A stretch of DNA of 64,000 nt from Caprimulgus europaeus (GCA_907165065.1 OU015539.1:11802816-11866815); one strand, 5' to 3'. Positions 10,403-23,240 are shown, counted from the first letter of the stretch. The notes: generated from the letters alone by a model not told the origin. Numbers and translations: made by a program.

Positions 10403-13400
10403 CTGTGCTTGGTGTTGAGCAGACTATTAGAAATACATATTCAGACCCCTGGAAGCTGCGTGAATAAAAACAGGCAGGAGTTCACACACAGAAACTGGAG
10501 GAAGAAATGCTGCTGCAGAGTTAGACCTCTTTGCTTGAACCCTGCAGAGATTTGTCTCCAAAAACCTGCTGCACGGTATGAAGGGAGGAAGCGAGGTGTG
10601 GGTGGGTGATGGCTGGCAACCTCTGGTGTTGCTGGCTGGGTCCCGCCAAGGCTGCTGTGCAGTGCTGGATTGCTGGCTGGGAGGCATCTCGCTTCTCACC
10701 TCTATCAATTTAGGCCTATGAATTTGGCTGGGAGTGCTTGTTGGCCGGCATGTATGGTGTCTCTAGTCTGGGCTGCGAGGAACAGGCTCCCTTCTGCCCA
10801 AACAGGTGCCAGGCATTGATCAGAATATTAATTTCAAGGCTTTGATAGGCAGTGGGGATTTCCTGCAGGGCATCGCTTGTCCAGGTCTGAGCTGCTGCGA
10901 GAGCTGATGTCAGGGTTCAAACGTGAGCAGGCGCTGAGGCAGCATCCCTTTCTGCAGCCCTTTTTGCTTACTGTGTGCCAGGTGCTTTGACCTCCCACGT
11001 AACGAAAGCCATTGGATTTGAAGCATCTCCTGTAGAAAAGCTCTGAACTGTGTTCCTGCTGCGATGCTTTGTGCAATGATTTTCAAGGTTATGCGATTCA
11101 TGTGCAACCCGCTGGACTGTACCAAACACGTTTCTTTGTACTGTGAGTGTCGCTTTAATACAGGGCACCAGTAGCTGTAAAGGATGGCTGCAATTCTATT
11201 TATTTTGTCATCTTGCTTTTTCTTAGATTTACCTTGCTTTCCTCTAATAAATAGACACAAATTACTTTTTTTCTGAGGTGACTTAATCAGTTACTGGCCC
11301 CGGGTCGTGTGTGTGTTCTGTGAATTGCAAACGCCACGTGCAGTGCAGCTTGGTGCAGCTCTGCCTGTTGCATGAACTGCTTTTATGTACATCTGTACTG
11401 AGTAATGGCTAAACAGAAGCAAAACACCACCAGACACTTCATATGCCCCAAAATGTTACCTGTCATCTGAAACTACCTCAGACATGTGGATTGATAGATT
11501 TTTCTTCACAAACAGATGTTTTGGGTTGGGAGACCCATTATAAAATGTGTGGCCCCATCCCCTTTATTCCTATAAAAATGGAATAGCAATTTAAAAGATA
11601 TCCATAGCTGCCTATGGATAGGTGGCATTTTAATTGCCATTCCATTTTAGTGCCTTTTGAGGTAGGAGGGAGCAGAAGGTGTCCCTTGAGAAAGTGTAGA
11701 GTTAATGCTGGTTTTGTAGAGGCTGTTGCAGGTGTCCACACTGGGGCTACTGAAGGAGCAGCTTGTTACCCAAATGTTTTGATTCCTTGCTTTGAAATGG
11801 GCTGCCAGCCTGCTGCTCCCTTGGCCTGTGCTCCAGAGTGACGGGTACCCGCCTGCCCGTGGGGTTTGGTGTAATTCAACACACAATGGCAACGTGTGGG
11901 TGTCATCCCATGGTGAGGATGGGAGCAGTAAAAACAAACCCCTCACCAAACAAACTGGGGGGAGGGGTTTATTCAGATTTAGTTCAGATTCTTAAGAAGA
12001 GTTTTGGCAACAGTTTAAAGAACAAAAAAGTCCTTCAGCAAATGGTGCTTAAACCTCCTAGAAAGCAACTTTCTTGGCTTAGATGGTCTCCTTTCTTCAG
12101 AAGAAAGGGAAGAAGAAAGTGTAACTTTTCAGAACTGCTTGGCTAATGGCTCCACTTCTGCCACATCTCTCATAAGTGTTGGGAAAGGTGCAGAAATGTC
12201 ACCCCAGAGGTAGGAGCATGCAGGAGGAGAGGGTCACTTGTGCGGGAAATCCCACTCTACGTTGGATGAACGAAAATGGCCTTTGGTTGGTGTGAGCCAT
12301 GTCTTGCTCTGTAGGTGACTCCCCACACAGGCTCTGCAGCCCAAGCGGCTCGGCTGCGCATGTCTGGGTGTTTCTGGAGATAGGGGTGGTTTGGTGGGTT
12401 TTTTGATGTCTGGCAATGCAACAGGCTGAGTTGGCAAACCCAAGCAGAAGACAGCCCAGGAACTTGGAGAAGAAAATGTGTCATGAGCTGGTAAATGGGA
12501 CAAAACAACTGGTAAGTTGAAACAGCTGCAGTAATGTCTAGCCTTGGTAGCTGCCATCTACCCGGTGCTGGCAGCACAGCAGCGTGGTGCAGAGGAAGCC
12601 CGGAGCCAAGGGTGATGCATGGTTAGCAGTGTCAGCTGAGGGCAGGTAGCAGATGCGAGAGCAGGGTGCACACAGAGGTCCAGCAGTCACTGGGGATGTT
12701 ACCAGAACAGCATGGGCCTCTGCTGCTGGGGAGCAAACATCAGGGTGTTGTGGTCTCCCTGCATGCCCCAGCTGGAGCCTGGGAGGAGTCTGATCTGGTA
12801 CCAGCCTGAAAGAACAACTGCCCTTGCAGTCATGCACACTGAACACAAGGCCCGGCAGCGTGCTGCTTGGATGCCAACAGCTCGGGTTTGCTCCATGGTC
12901 CCCAACACGGGTCTGTTGAAGCCCTCCCTCCCTACTGCTATGGCAACACAGGCCCCTTGCCAAAACACCCTCGGTCCAGGGAAGAGGGGTTTGTTACACC
13001 TCGGGCTGACTCACACGTGATGGCCCTTTGGGCATCTCGTTGCCTCCTTGCACTTCTTGCTGTGAAATGCAGGCACTGCTCCCCCACAGGGGTGCAGGAG
13101 CTTCACTTCTGATGGGCAGCCCTCTTGATTTGTCACCGTGGCTTAGAGCTGATTCCTTGCACCTAGTGAGGAATTTCATCACGCTGTTTTGTGCAAAAGC
13201 TCCAGCTTCTGGGTGGGAGGAAAGCCTGGGACAGGCACAGCTTCTTGCTGTTGAATGGGGTGCAGTATATGTCCAGTCATCTTACATTAAAGAAAAGAAA
13301 AAGAAAAAAAAAGAAGAAAAAGAAAGAAAATACAAGGGAGAAATGGTGCAGCATCTGTATCCTCCTTTTCTGTGTCTGCACAGCAGACAAGGCCCACCTG

Positions 13401-13569
13401 CCACAGCCCATGCCCTGGAGAGCACTGGAAGTGGGATTTCTTTAAATATAAAAATCCCAGGAGGACAGTGCAATCATGAATTTTTGTCTGAACGCTGCAG
13501 ATTTGCTTAATAGAAACAAGTGCTGAAGTGCAGACCTGCTGTTGAATAATCACTTCCACTCTACGGAGC

Positions 13570-14365
13570 AGAGCATGGAAACCTTTTGATGGTGTTATAG
13601 TCATCACTTGGCATAAATATTCATTCAAGGAATCAGAGTAGAGTAAATGGCATTTTAGACTCTAATCATTTAGCATTAGCAGATAGCCCTTTTACTGCTA
13701 AAGATAACTGCTGCTTAATCAGTTTAGTGACCACTGGCATACAGTATGACATTAAAGCTTGTGCCTCGGTCCCCGTGTTGAGGACACGGCAGCCGGTGAC
13801 CTCTCTGCCCAAGTCTCTGTCGCTCCCAGTCAGCCCAGCTGCTGCCAGCTGCCAAATGCACGCAACTGGCTTCAACTTCTGAATTACCTGCTATTTGCCT
13901 CCTTATCTTAGACCAAAGTGGTATTTTAGGTTCAGACTACAAATGTTAAAATCTAGGACCTTTTTTCTCTTTTTTTTGGTAGTCAGAGCTAATGGCTGAT
14001 CACAGCACAGTCTGATTTTGAGATTAAAAACAAGACAGTATTTAAAGGCAATCAAAATCTCAAGCAGCTCTCCATTCATCTTTAATGCTGCTGTAATTGC
14101 TGCACAGATTCTGGCTCTTCCTCCACTCTTAATTTTTTTTTTTGGTGCGTGCCTCTATCTCTCAGGGCAATGTTATCCTTCCCTGAGCAGTGTTAGCGCT
14201 ATGGAGCACTCTGCTACCAACAATCCAGCTCGCCCCATTTCATATCTTGCCAAACAAGTTAATCTAATATTAGCAGTGGTTTGTTACCTCGCTGTTAGCT
14301 TAATTTACTTTACAAGAAATGCTATATTTGCATTTCATCCCTCTGTCTTTGGCTTGCAGACCATG
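13570..14365. promoter_or_regulatory. Candidate cluster of conserved noncoding elements
   Basis: This is an AT-rich, repeat-poor stretch in which TAAT/ATTA, TTAATC/GATTAA, GATA and CAAT-like words recur densely. Examples are gactctaatcatttagcatt, gataactgctgcttaatcag, gttaatctaatattagc and aattgctgcacag. It contrasts with the GC-rich, variable flanks. This is the usual look of deeply conserved enhancers beside developmental regulators, and LMO1 is the natural target. No alignment was available, so conservation is unproven. Confidence 0.3.
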
Positions 14366-15970
14366 CTTCCCAGAGCCAGGAAGGGATGGGTGGCTGACAC
14401 AGTTTTGCAGGAGTCTCTCAGCATGGCGTTGCCACACGGAGAAGGCGACCACCACCCCAACCAGGCGTTTCCACTAATTGGCCAGGGGGGAAGTGGGGAG
14501 TTGGAAGGAGGATCTCAAAAGTCATCGAGCAGGTCCTGGAAATGCAATATTCAGAGTAGCACAAATACCGCTGCTGCTCTTCCAGTAATAGAGCTGAGCC
14601 GTAGACAGTAGTTTTCCCTGGTGGCAAACATATACAGTAAATGTCTTTAGTATGGAAATCAGCAGACATATGGGCACAGCAGCAGACGTCTGCAACACCC
14701 GCAGGTTCCTCAGGCTTTTAGGGGATGCTCCCGCGCCAGGACTCCTCGATGTCTCTCTGCAGGATGCTGCACTTGACTTCCAAAGTGCTGGGGAGGAGAG
14801 GGGGGCACTGGCTTTGGGGGAAGCCTCAGTTTGCACAGCTCGATTTAGGTACCTCAGCTTACAGGAAGCAAATGACTCCATTTGTCTGTCCATCTCGCTC
14901 TGGTTTTAATAGCAAAACCCTGGAGGGTGCCAAGGATGGCTCTGGCCAGGCTGAGATGCCTGGCAGGGCGGCTGCTTTGTGATGCTGAAGGAAGTTTTCA
15001 GTGAAGGTCTGAGAGAAAGCAGGGCTGAGGGAGGAGGAGCAGTGGCTGGGATCAGAGTTTGGTCCTGGAGAAGCACCAGGAGCCGGAGAGGTGGATCCAA
15101 GTGGGGGATCAGCTGCAGACAAAAGCACCAAATATTGGTAGATTATTGTGAACAACTGAAGGGCAAATGCCCAAAACAGTGACCAATTTTGCCACAGAAG
15201 CACTCTGAAACATATCAGAAGTTATATAAATGTCAGTATATGTGTAAATAGAAATAATAGAAATATAAATATGTTCCACCAACCACAGCCCTGCGGCTTT
15301 GGTGGCCGGTGTGGGCTCCCACAGCTATCCCAGCAAAACCTCTCTGGCCAAGGCTTCGGGCAGGCGGGACAGTGTGTGGGGGATTATTTAAGTTGCTGCT
15401 GCAAGATTTGCCTCTGCTTTTCACTCATCCCTCCTGATGGCAAACCCTCTCTCCACCTCAGGCCTGAAATTTCCCTCTCCCCGGGGCCTTTGTGAGCAGC
15501 TGAGCACCAAGGCTGGGGTCTCCCATGCCGGTGCCCGGTGCCGAATCGGCTCCCACCGCTGCCTTCAGCACCGTCAGCTCAATTCGTACGGACAAATGCT
15601 GCCAAGGAGGCAAACGGGTTGGATGTTGGAAAAGGAGCATGAATCAGACCCAGGTACAGACACACATCCTCCCTAAGCCATGGGCAATATTTCCCTCCAG
15701 GTGACGGAGGAGAGACAGTGTGGGCTCAGCCGGGCCAGCGGCTTCGGCTGTGCAGTAAAATGAAGGTGCTCTGGAGCTTCGCTTTTCATTAACTGAAAGA
15801 AATTCATTTTGCAAAGAGCAAGAAGTTGTTGGCTGGACTGCTCCTTTTGTTTCTTTGCCACTGCAAAACACACGTTGCTTGCACCTCTTTTGATCGCCAA
15901 GCCGTGCGGAAGCCAGGCCAGCTGGGCAAACGGATTCCCCCAAGCAGGCCGAGGAGGCCAGGTCTGGCGG

Positions 15971-16033
15971 GCAGGCGGTGCCGGCGGGAGAGCAGGCGGT
16001 GCCGGCGGGAGAGCAGGCCGGGCTGGCGGCTCC
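15971..16033 (+). repeat. 21-bp GC-rich tandem repeat (three copies)
   Basis: The unit gcaggcggtgccggcgggag plus a is repeated exactly at 15971 and 15992, with a third degenerate copy at 16013. The exact match of the first two copies suggests a recent duplication. Arg-rich frames across it are a by-product of the repeat. Confidence 0.85.
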
Positions 16034-16859
16034 CGTCAGCCCTCACTGCTAATCCTGCCGGAAAGAGATGTTGCTAATGCAACCCACGCTTTTATGGGCA
16101 ATTTTACTATGAAAATGACCTTGGGAATAGCTTTATTGTTATTAAATAGAATCAGGTATTTACTTAAAGGTCTCGACATCCCTGTAGAAACCATAGAAAT
16201 TGTGGTTTTATTTAATGAAAACCTTGTTGTTCCAAACTGACGTTTCACCTCAGGGCTGATCCTGCGGCCCGGCAGCGAGTGCCTGTGTGCTGCAGGAGGG
16301 CTGAGGCAGGGAAAGCACCGACTCTCCCCAGTCTGCCTCCCTCTCTGCAGCTCCCTGGGCTCTCCTCACCCCCTGACATGTTTCCCTGCACGCTTTGCCA
16401 TCAGTGTCTGTCCCAGCACAGGGGTGGGCTGACCCTGTCCGCAGCAGGGTGCTGGGGCAGAGGGCGTGCGTACAGCCGCACTGCCGCACCCCGGGGCTTT
16501 CGGGCACGTGTGCAAATCGCGCTGGGCAGAGACCACGGCACTGTGACCACCAGTCTCGAAGAAAGGCTTTTCAATAATCTATTCTTTAACATGTTAATGC
16601 CCTCCCTTCTGCTTGATGCTGCGGAGAAGGAGGAGGGGGAAAGGTGTCCTAAAAGTCCTGATGGGAACACAAAGGTTCAGAACACAACATCCTCCAGAGC
16701 AGCTCGACTTGCCTCTGCACTCCAGAGGAGGCTCTGGGAAAGCTCCAGCCTTTGGCAAGAGAGAAATGCCAAAGTCACTGCTGAGCCCCAGCCACACCAG
16801 CAGGCCCAGGAGCCACTGCTGGCCATGCCACTCTGTGTCCCTTTGCCCCAGTGAGGTAC

Positions 16860-16965
16860 AGCAGCCTCATAAATAATTCCTCAGTGTAATGGCAATGTTG
16901 TAAAACATTAATATTTAGTGCATGCATAATAGTTGTTTATTCATACTTAAATGTCAGCTGGTGAA
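16860..16965. promoter_or_regulatory. Candidate conserved AT-rich element
   Basis: A compact AT-rich block (taaaacattaatatttagtg, catgcataatagttgtttat) with homeodomain and octamer-like words sits between GC-rich stretches. It is proposed as regulatory by composition only. Confidence 0.2.
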
Positions 16966-17080
16966 AACATGTTTAAAAGGCTCCCTTCCTGGGGAAGCAC
17001 AAGCCGCCGGAGGAGACAGGCAGCAAAGGCAGCTCCGAAAAGTCACACAGTGTCTTGCAGGGTGGAGCCCAGGGTTGGGG

Positions 17081-17181
17081 TGACACACGCCAACACACTC
17101 TGCAGCTGCAGTGACACACGCCAACACACTCTGCAGCTGCGGGGACACACGCCAACACACGCCAACACACGCTGCAGCTGC
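17081..17181 (+). repeat. 31-bp minisatellite (three copies) carrying CAGCTG E-boxes
   Basis: The period-31 unit begins at 17081, 17112 and 17143. Each copy contains acacgccaacacac followed by a ctgcagctgc block. The last copy has an extra internal gccaacacac duplication. Each unit brings one CAGCTG E-box. The repeat makes a repetitive Thr/His-rich frame on the + strand and a Val/Cys-rich one on the - strand; both are artefacts. Confidence 0.9.
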
Positions 17182-18295
17182 ACCGTGTCCCCCTTGCTGG
17201 GGACCAGACCTGGGGAGTAAGTGCTGTCCTGCTCTCAACAGGACCATCACCCACCAACAGAAGGTTTCACACTTGTGCTGGGGCCAAATTTGGCCAGATC
17301 AGTCCCAGTTCTCCTGGTACATCTGTGTAACCCCTGTGTCCGAGCCGCAGGGACCCCAGCATGGGCAGTGGCACTTTGCAGGACAGGGCTGCTCTGCCGG
17401 TGGATGCGGAGATGCAGTTGCGGCTGCAAGGCGAGGTGGGAGCATCTGCCCGCTGCCTGCCTGCTCATGCTCACTAGTGCAAATGTTCAACACTTGGGGT
17501 GGGAAACAACCCAGAGAGAAATAAATTATCAGTAAAGCAACACAAACTTATGAAGGACATTTTTTTTTTGCTGTCAATACACACAAAGAGGCAAAAATTG
17601 GAAGCTTTTGAAGAAAAGAAATGCATCTGAACTTCTGAGCAAATGAGAAAGTACTGAAAAGCCCTGTACTGCTGAGCTCCTCTGAGGTAACTTCTGTGCT
17701 GGGAGAGAATATTTCAGAAGACATTTTATTCTTTAGAAGATGCCAAAAATGCAAGACTTGGCACTTTAACAAAACAGAAAAAGGAAAACACATAATCTTC
17801 TTAACTAGTAAGTCTTTGAGCCCAGGATCACATTGTTGCCATATAATAAAAAGGGATGTTATGCAGTAATTTGGGCAGTTAAGAATTCTGTGCATACTCA
17901 AAATCATGACATTTCAAGGACAATAAAGTTGGCTGGCTCGTGGCCATTGCCCATACGAAGAGAAAACAAAAAACCAGATTGTCAGCTGGTTATTCATACC
18001 GCATTACAAAACAAGCCTCCCAACAGGCAAACACTCTTTATTGCTTGTGTTTTTGCTCCAGAAATATATTTTTTAATTTAAAAAAAAAAAAAAGTTCTTG
18101 CAGCATTCATCTTACAAATGTTAACCCCTTAAAAGACAATTCTGACATACTTTGCCGCTGGCTTTTCTACTTTATAAATGTTCTACAGAAAATGAGAAAA
18201 TAAGAAAGAAAAATTTATTTCTCACACGGCATGGGCTGTCTGTTTCTTTATGGGGAAAAAAAACCAATCAAGACATTCAAGACAGCTTTTATGCT

Positions 18296-18333
18296 ATTAA
18301 TCAAGTGGGATGTGATTAATCATGTGGGATGCT
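18296..18333 (+). repeat. 19-bp tandem duplication with TTAATC cores
   Basis: The unit attaatcaagtgggatgtg at 18296-18314 is followed directly by attaatcatgtgggatgct, differing at three positions. It doubles a TTAATC (homeodomain-type) core and a GTGGGATG word. Confidence 0.7.
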
Positions 18334-21300
18334 TTGATTTTTGTGGCTTCTGACTTGAAATAATGTCTAGGGAGTCTTTTCCAGATAAAACATGAAATCC
18401 ATGAGCGTGTGCCAAGTGGTGCCCCCAGACCCGCAGCCAGGGTTGAGGATGGCCCCGGTTTCGCGAGGGGCTGCTGCACGGAGCCGGCAGCACCGGTGTG
18501 CCAGGCAGGCACAGGGGTCAGCCCTGGCTGGAAGGGCACCCGCCATGGAAATGGGGTTATTTTGGCTTGTGGTGGCACAATGCCACCTTAGCTGGGTCAC
18601 ACAGGCTCCGCTATGGCTGTGTTGTACCACAGCATGTCCTCGTGCACAAATGGTGATTTCTTCTGCTTTCACAGGTGCTTTACGCCGCTGCCGAGCACTG
18701 CCGCTTGCCGGCCCTGCTGCCCGCGCTCTCGGCTCCTGCTTCGGTGAGTTCAGCCAGGAGCTGGGAAAGCCAAGCTCTGAGCCACACGCTGCTTAGCCCC
18801 GCAATTTTATCCTCTCATGGCTCCTTACTTGCATGATTTAATTTCTCCCCAAATAACTTTATTCTGGCTTTTAAATAAAGGATGAGCTTTCTAATAAGTC
18901 TTCTTCTCGCAGAGCCACTGTCCTCCTTAGACACAGCTGAAGCACCAGGATTATTACATCACTGGATAAAATTATGAAGTACGAAATCCTGAAAAACTGC
19001 AAAGTACCTACCCTGAGCTTGGTCAAAGCCCTGACTACTGCTCTGTGAGCCCCACTGACACACCGGTGAAGGTGGACACCCTCTCCTGACCCAAGCTCAG
19101 GGGACAGGCTTGGCCAACAGGATTCTGTAAGTGCTTTTGGGGGAATTGCTTGTTTTTCCTCTGTGGACAGAGCCTGAACTGATGCGAATTAGCTCATCTC
19201 CCGTCCAGTCACCCTGTTTTTCTCACCCTCTGCGTCCTGGGCCAGCTCCCTGTCCCTATGCAGTAGCTCATGGGTTCTGTGCCTCTGGTTTCCACCCATC
19301 CTCGCTCACTCCTTGTGTTTCTCCCTCTCCTCCCAAGTACTCAAGCATCTTTATTCATGGTGTGATTCGCTCAGCCTTCATTTTGTGTTTTAATCCACGT
19401 CGGTCTCTTCCTTGGCCCTGCCTGTGTCTGTCCTTGCCCATATTTACCCCAGTGTGACCGCACGTTCTGCGGGACAAAGCGCAATAATGCCGTTCTGTAG
19501 CTAATTAAATTTGCCTGGGTGTGGTCCAGCCAGCGGGGCGACCCGCGCTGTGCCGTGCAGGGGGGTATAAACTGCCTGGATCTGCATGCAGAGCCTGTCA
19601 TCTGCTGTGAATCATTTTGGGATGCTTTCGCATGAGAGAAGCTGTTTAAAAATAAATTGTATTGTATTAGACTAATGGAAGACAATAAATTCGGCTGGCC
19701 TTTTAGCTTAAAATTCATCAATGTCTGGAGCTGGAAGAGGGGAAGGAGCCGGAGGACATTGAGCCACTGGGCAATTAATGGCCAGGAGCTTGGCACTTGC
19801 CAGGCTGCTGCAGTGCCCAGCTGTGTCGGGGCTCTGGCAGCATCAGCATTAAACCCCTCTTAAAAAAGCAAAAACTACAAAAAACACCTCTTTTAAGCAT
19901 CTGTTAACAAAATATCTCTTAATCAAAGTCTGCTCTAAGTTGCACTGTGCAAAGGGATTATTGAAAGATTAAAAACCTTTGAATTACTGAATCCTTTCCA
20001 CTCTGATGGTGTTTGCTGTCCCCTGCGCTATGGCCGAGAGAGCCCCTTTTTGGGCATAATTCCCCCAAGATCAGAACCTGTCAGCCCCGTGCTGATTTTG
20101 GGCAGCAGCATGGGACAGGGATGGCAGAACCCATCCGGAAGCTCAAGCAGACTTTCACTGGGCAGTTTTGGGGAGGTGACAGCACACAGAGTACATGACC
20201 TGTCTCTGCACTGAGCTGCAGTGGAGGCCAGGGCTCCTGGGACAGTGTCACCTTGCAGGGCTGCTGCAGCCCCGTCCTGGTCATGGGGCACCACAGGGAA
20301 TGAACCTGCAACTGGGATGATTCACCATCCGAACCCCAGCCTGGGAAACCCATAGGACGAAGCACACTGGCTGTAAAGTCAGCTTTATTGTTATTTCTGG
20401 GCATCACCACCTGCTCTGAGCACCAGCATCCTGCCCCCCATCCCCTCCCATCCCCTGGCATATGGTCCCCTTGGTTTCGTGCTGTGAAGCCGTGGTGGAC
20501 AGCCGGCAGCAGCGGCTGGCTCCGGTGTAGCTCCAGGAGAGCATCCCTGCAGTGTGCCGGCTCCCTGGGCAGGCCTGGGGCTGCCACAGAGGCTCCTGGC
20601 TCCTCGCTTGTGTAAAGGTCCAGGGGCTTCTTCCCTCAGCCCCTGCATGTGGGTGATGCCTCCTTGCCCCAGCACTGCTGCAAATTCTGGGTGATTCTGG
20701 TAACTTCTGCAGAGCAAGGCCTGATTGATACCCACGTATGTGGGAGGAGAGGTGAGTGTGAGACACGGAGAGAAAGCAGCTGGTTAGTAGAGCAAATAAT
20801 TCACAGTGAATAATTTCTTCAACAAACACAGATCCTATTTCTGAGTGTCTGTGAAGGGGCTGTGCTTTTCCTGAATCTGCCAGTGTCCAAAATTAATGGA
20901 TTTTCCATTTTTCCTTTTGGTTTGGGCTGGGCAAGAGCATGCTGGCTGTGCTCGGGCTGTCCTGGGGAGCTGTGACTGCTCACACCAATTCCTGACTCTG
21001 GTACCTCACCAGTGTGCCCCAACACTCTCCCTCTGCCTGGCCACAGCCACTCCTGGAAACTCAACTCCCTTATTGCTGGTAACATGACTGAGCAGCACTA
21101 TGGAAACCCGCCTCCCTCACACCCCCAAAACCTTGCATTTACAGCAGGAGATACTGATTGTGAGTAAGATAAAGGCCAGGAGACAGCTGCAGGTACAAAT
21201 ACACCGTCCTTTGAGCTGTCGTTTTCTTTCCTCTCATACTGACCACTGGCAGGGCTGACCTGGCCTCAGTAAACTCTGCCCATCAACACCCACCCTGTCC

Positions 21301-21364
21301 CAAATCAAGGTCCTAAGGAGGTAACTTGGGCAGTTGGTTATTCACAGCAGCAAGGTGTGATGGG

Positions 21365-21693
21365 TGTCCTGGTCTGCCTTGGATAGAGTTCATTTTCTTC
21401 TGATTAGCTAGAATAGCCGGGGTTTGGTTCCAGTGTGGGATTTGTTATGAGAAGAATGTTGACAAGGTACTAATGTTATGTCGGCAGGTGGTGAGCAATT
21501 GTGCTGTGTTGCTCATTTGCATGTTCTGTTATTGCTGGTTTCATCATTATCATTTTATTTCAATTAGTAAATTGTTTTTATCTCAACCCACCAGTCTTCT
21601 TACTTTTACCCTTCCAGTTCTTTCCCCTACTTCCTGGGAGGGAGGAGTGAGAGAGCGACTGTGTTTGGCTGCAGCCAAAGGAGTGAAACACCA
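21365..21693 (+). mobile_element. Solo LTR of an avian endogenous retrovirus (internally shortened)
   Basis: The segment begins tgtcctgg and continues with gatagagttcattttcttct, then a gtggtgagcaattgtg block, a caattagtaaattg stretch, and an end with ctcaacccaccag and a gagagagcgactgtg block near gtgaaacacc. I recognise this order from a common avian ERV LTR family. Compared with my memory of that family, the middle part, including the promoter, is missing. There are no gag, pol or env remnants beside it, so it is a solo LTR. The 6-bp word GATGGG lies immediately before (21359-21364) and at 21694-21699, a candidate target-site duplication, which would place the right boundary at 21693. Six bases suits an ERVK-like element, but the exact 3' edge is uncertain because the usual terminal CA is not evident. 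Confidence 0.8.
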
Positions 21694-23204
21694 CGATGGG
21701 CACCACCTACTTGTGTACATGTGATGGCTGACTACCCTGGGCACGTAAAGTAACCTCAGATGTTATCCCCACTACCACTGACCACTCGGCTCCGATCTGC
21801 GGCCGAGCCGCCTGCCACAGCTGCTGAGAGCAGGGATTAGGGATGAGAGCTCTGGTCCCCTCAGCATCCAGCTCCCAGCCTGCCTCCCCTCACACCGTCC
21901 CTGCCCGGGGTTTTGCAGGGCTGTTCTGCTGAGTCCCTCCTGGTGACTTCTCTGCCCCAGACCAGCACTCAGCAGGGCGGCTGCTCCCTCCCCAGTGCTG
22001 GAGAGCGGCACCCAGGGCCCGTGCTCAGCACCCTGCAGCAGATACATCTGTACCTGCGAGGGGCATGGGCTGCCCTGGTAAATCACCCTGCTCAGGAGTT
22101 CAGTAAATTAACTTTCTAGTCATCCCAGGTCTTTTAAAGGGCTCTTCTTTTTTTTATTATCCAATTAACTATAAAAGTTAATAAGAAATTTTCTTTTATA
22201 TAAAACTGAGAAAACTTTTTTCCTCTGCCTGGAGTGACATAAATAGAGCTTTTTGCATATAGCTTCAGTGTCCTGGGACTGATTTGTGGATATATATTGC
22301 TGCTTAGAAAGACTGTAATTTACAGGTGATTGTTTGGAGAACTTCAAATTACCACCACTCATATATATGGATATATAAATAAAAAATGAAGCTCCTTGGG
22401 AGATTCTGCATAAACAATTTTCTTGGGAAGAAAAAGGATTCTCAATAAAAAAACCACCGTATTTTTTATATCTATGCCACTGCATAAAGTATGGGTAGAT
22501 TATTTCCAACCTTCATTTCTATTTCAGCATTTCTGGACCATTTCCTCTAACATTTTATCTTTTTTTTCTTCCATCATATAAATCCTCATATATTCCTCTC
22601 TCAGAGCAACCAGCCAGTTTGGGGTCTGGAGGCAGCGGGAGCCGTGTCGCCCCAGCTCTGCCCACCTGCACCACCTCTGAGAAGAATAGGGACAGGAAGG
22701 ATTAGCTCTGGTTACTTTAATGAAATATCACTTCAGCTCCTAAGTCTCTCTCAGAGAAAAATACAGGCACACAGAAAGAGCAATACTTCTGAAAGCTGCT
22801 TGTGATTTTATTGCCTTGCTGCTGGGGAAGCTCAGCTGGCATCAGCCCATGGGCACCCCTGCTGCGGGGAGCTGCTGACAGGTCTGCTCTCAGCAATCAG
22901 GCTTTCTGCCTTTTTTTAAAGCTGGATACCCTGAAGTCAATATTTCACTTTGGAAGATATGTAGATAAAGTTTGTTGGCTCTCCCAGCCCATGGCAAAGC
23001 CATGGCTCACCCGAACTGTGCCCATGGGTCTGCTGCAGTGGCTGAGGGCATGTCTGCAAGGGCAGCAATGCCAGACGGGCACCCAGGGCTGTGCACCCAA
23101 CTGCGATGGTGTTCCAGCCTCTGGCAGCCTGAGCTTTGGGGGCAGCTGTAAGGGACCATCATATCTCAGCCCTTGAGGCACCTTTTATGCCATGAATTTG
23201 TCCA

Positions 23205-23240
23205 GTTGCTTTTTTCTTTTTTTTTTTTCTTTTTTTTAAT
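23205..23240 (+). repeat. T-rich low-complexity tract
   Basis: A near-pure T tract with three interrupting cytosines (gcttttttctttttttttt and beyond). It could be the antisense tail of an old retroposon, but no element body can be recognised beside it. Confidence 0.7.

Larger units (their letters stand above)
10403..21364. other. LMO1-RIC3 intergenic region, first part; no gene seen
   Basis: Eleven kilobases have no supportable exon. They contain a purine tract (about 13286-13340), an AT-rich homeodomain-motif block (13570-14365), two short minisatellites (15971-16033 and 17081-17181), an AT-rich element at 16860-16965 and a small tandem duplication at 18296-18333. Open frames of 197 codons (14018-14611) and 191 codons (16279-16854) have no domain and no splice or promoter context, so I treat them as chance. 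Confidence 0.7.

Noticed and set aside
14018-14611. 197-codon open frame, the longest in the window, with hydrophobic stretches
   Set aside because: There is no family resemblance, promoter or splice context. It overlaps an AT-rich block whose composition yields Leu/Ile/Ala runs by chance.
16279-16854. 191-codon open frame
   Set aside because: Low-information Pro/Ser/Leu composition in GC-rich intergenic DNA, with no domain and overlapping minus-strand frames of similar length.
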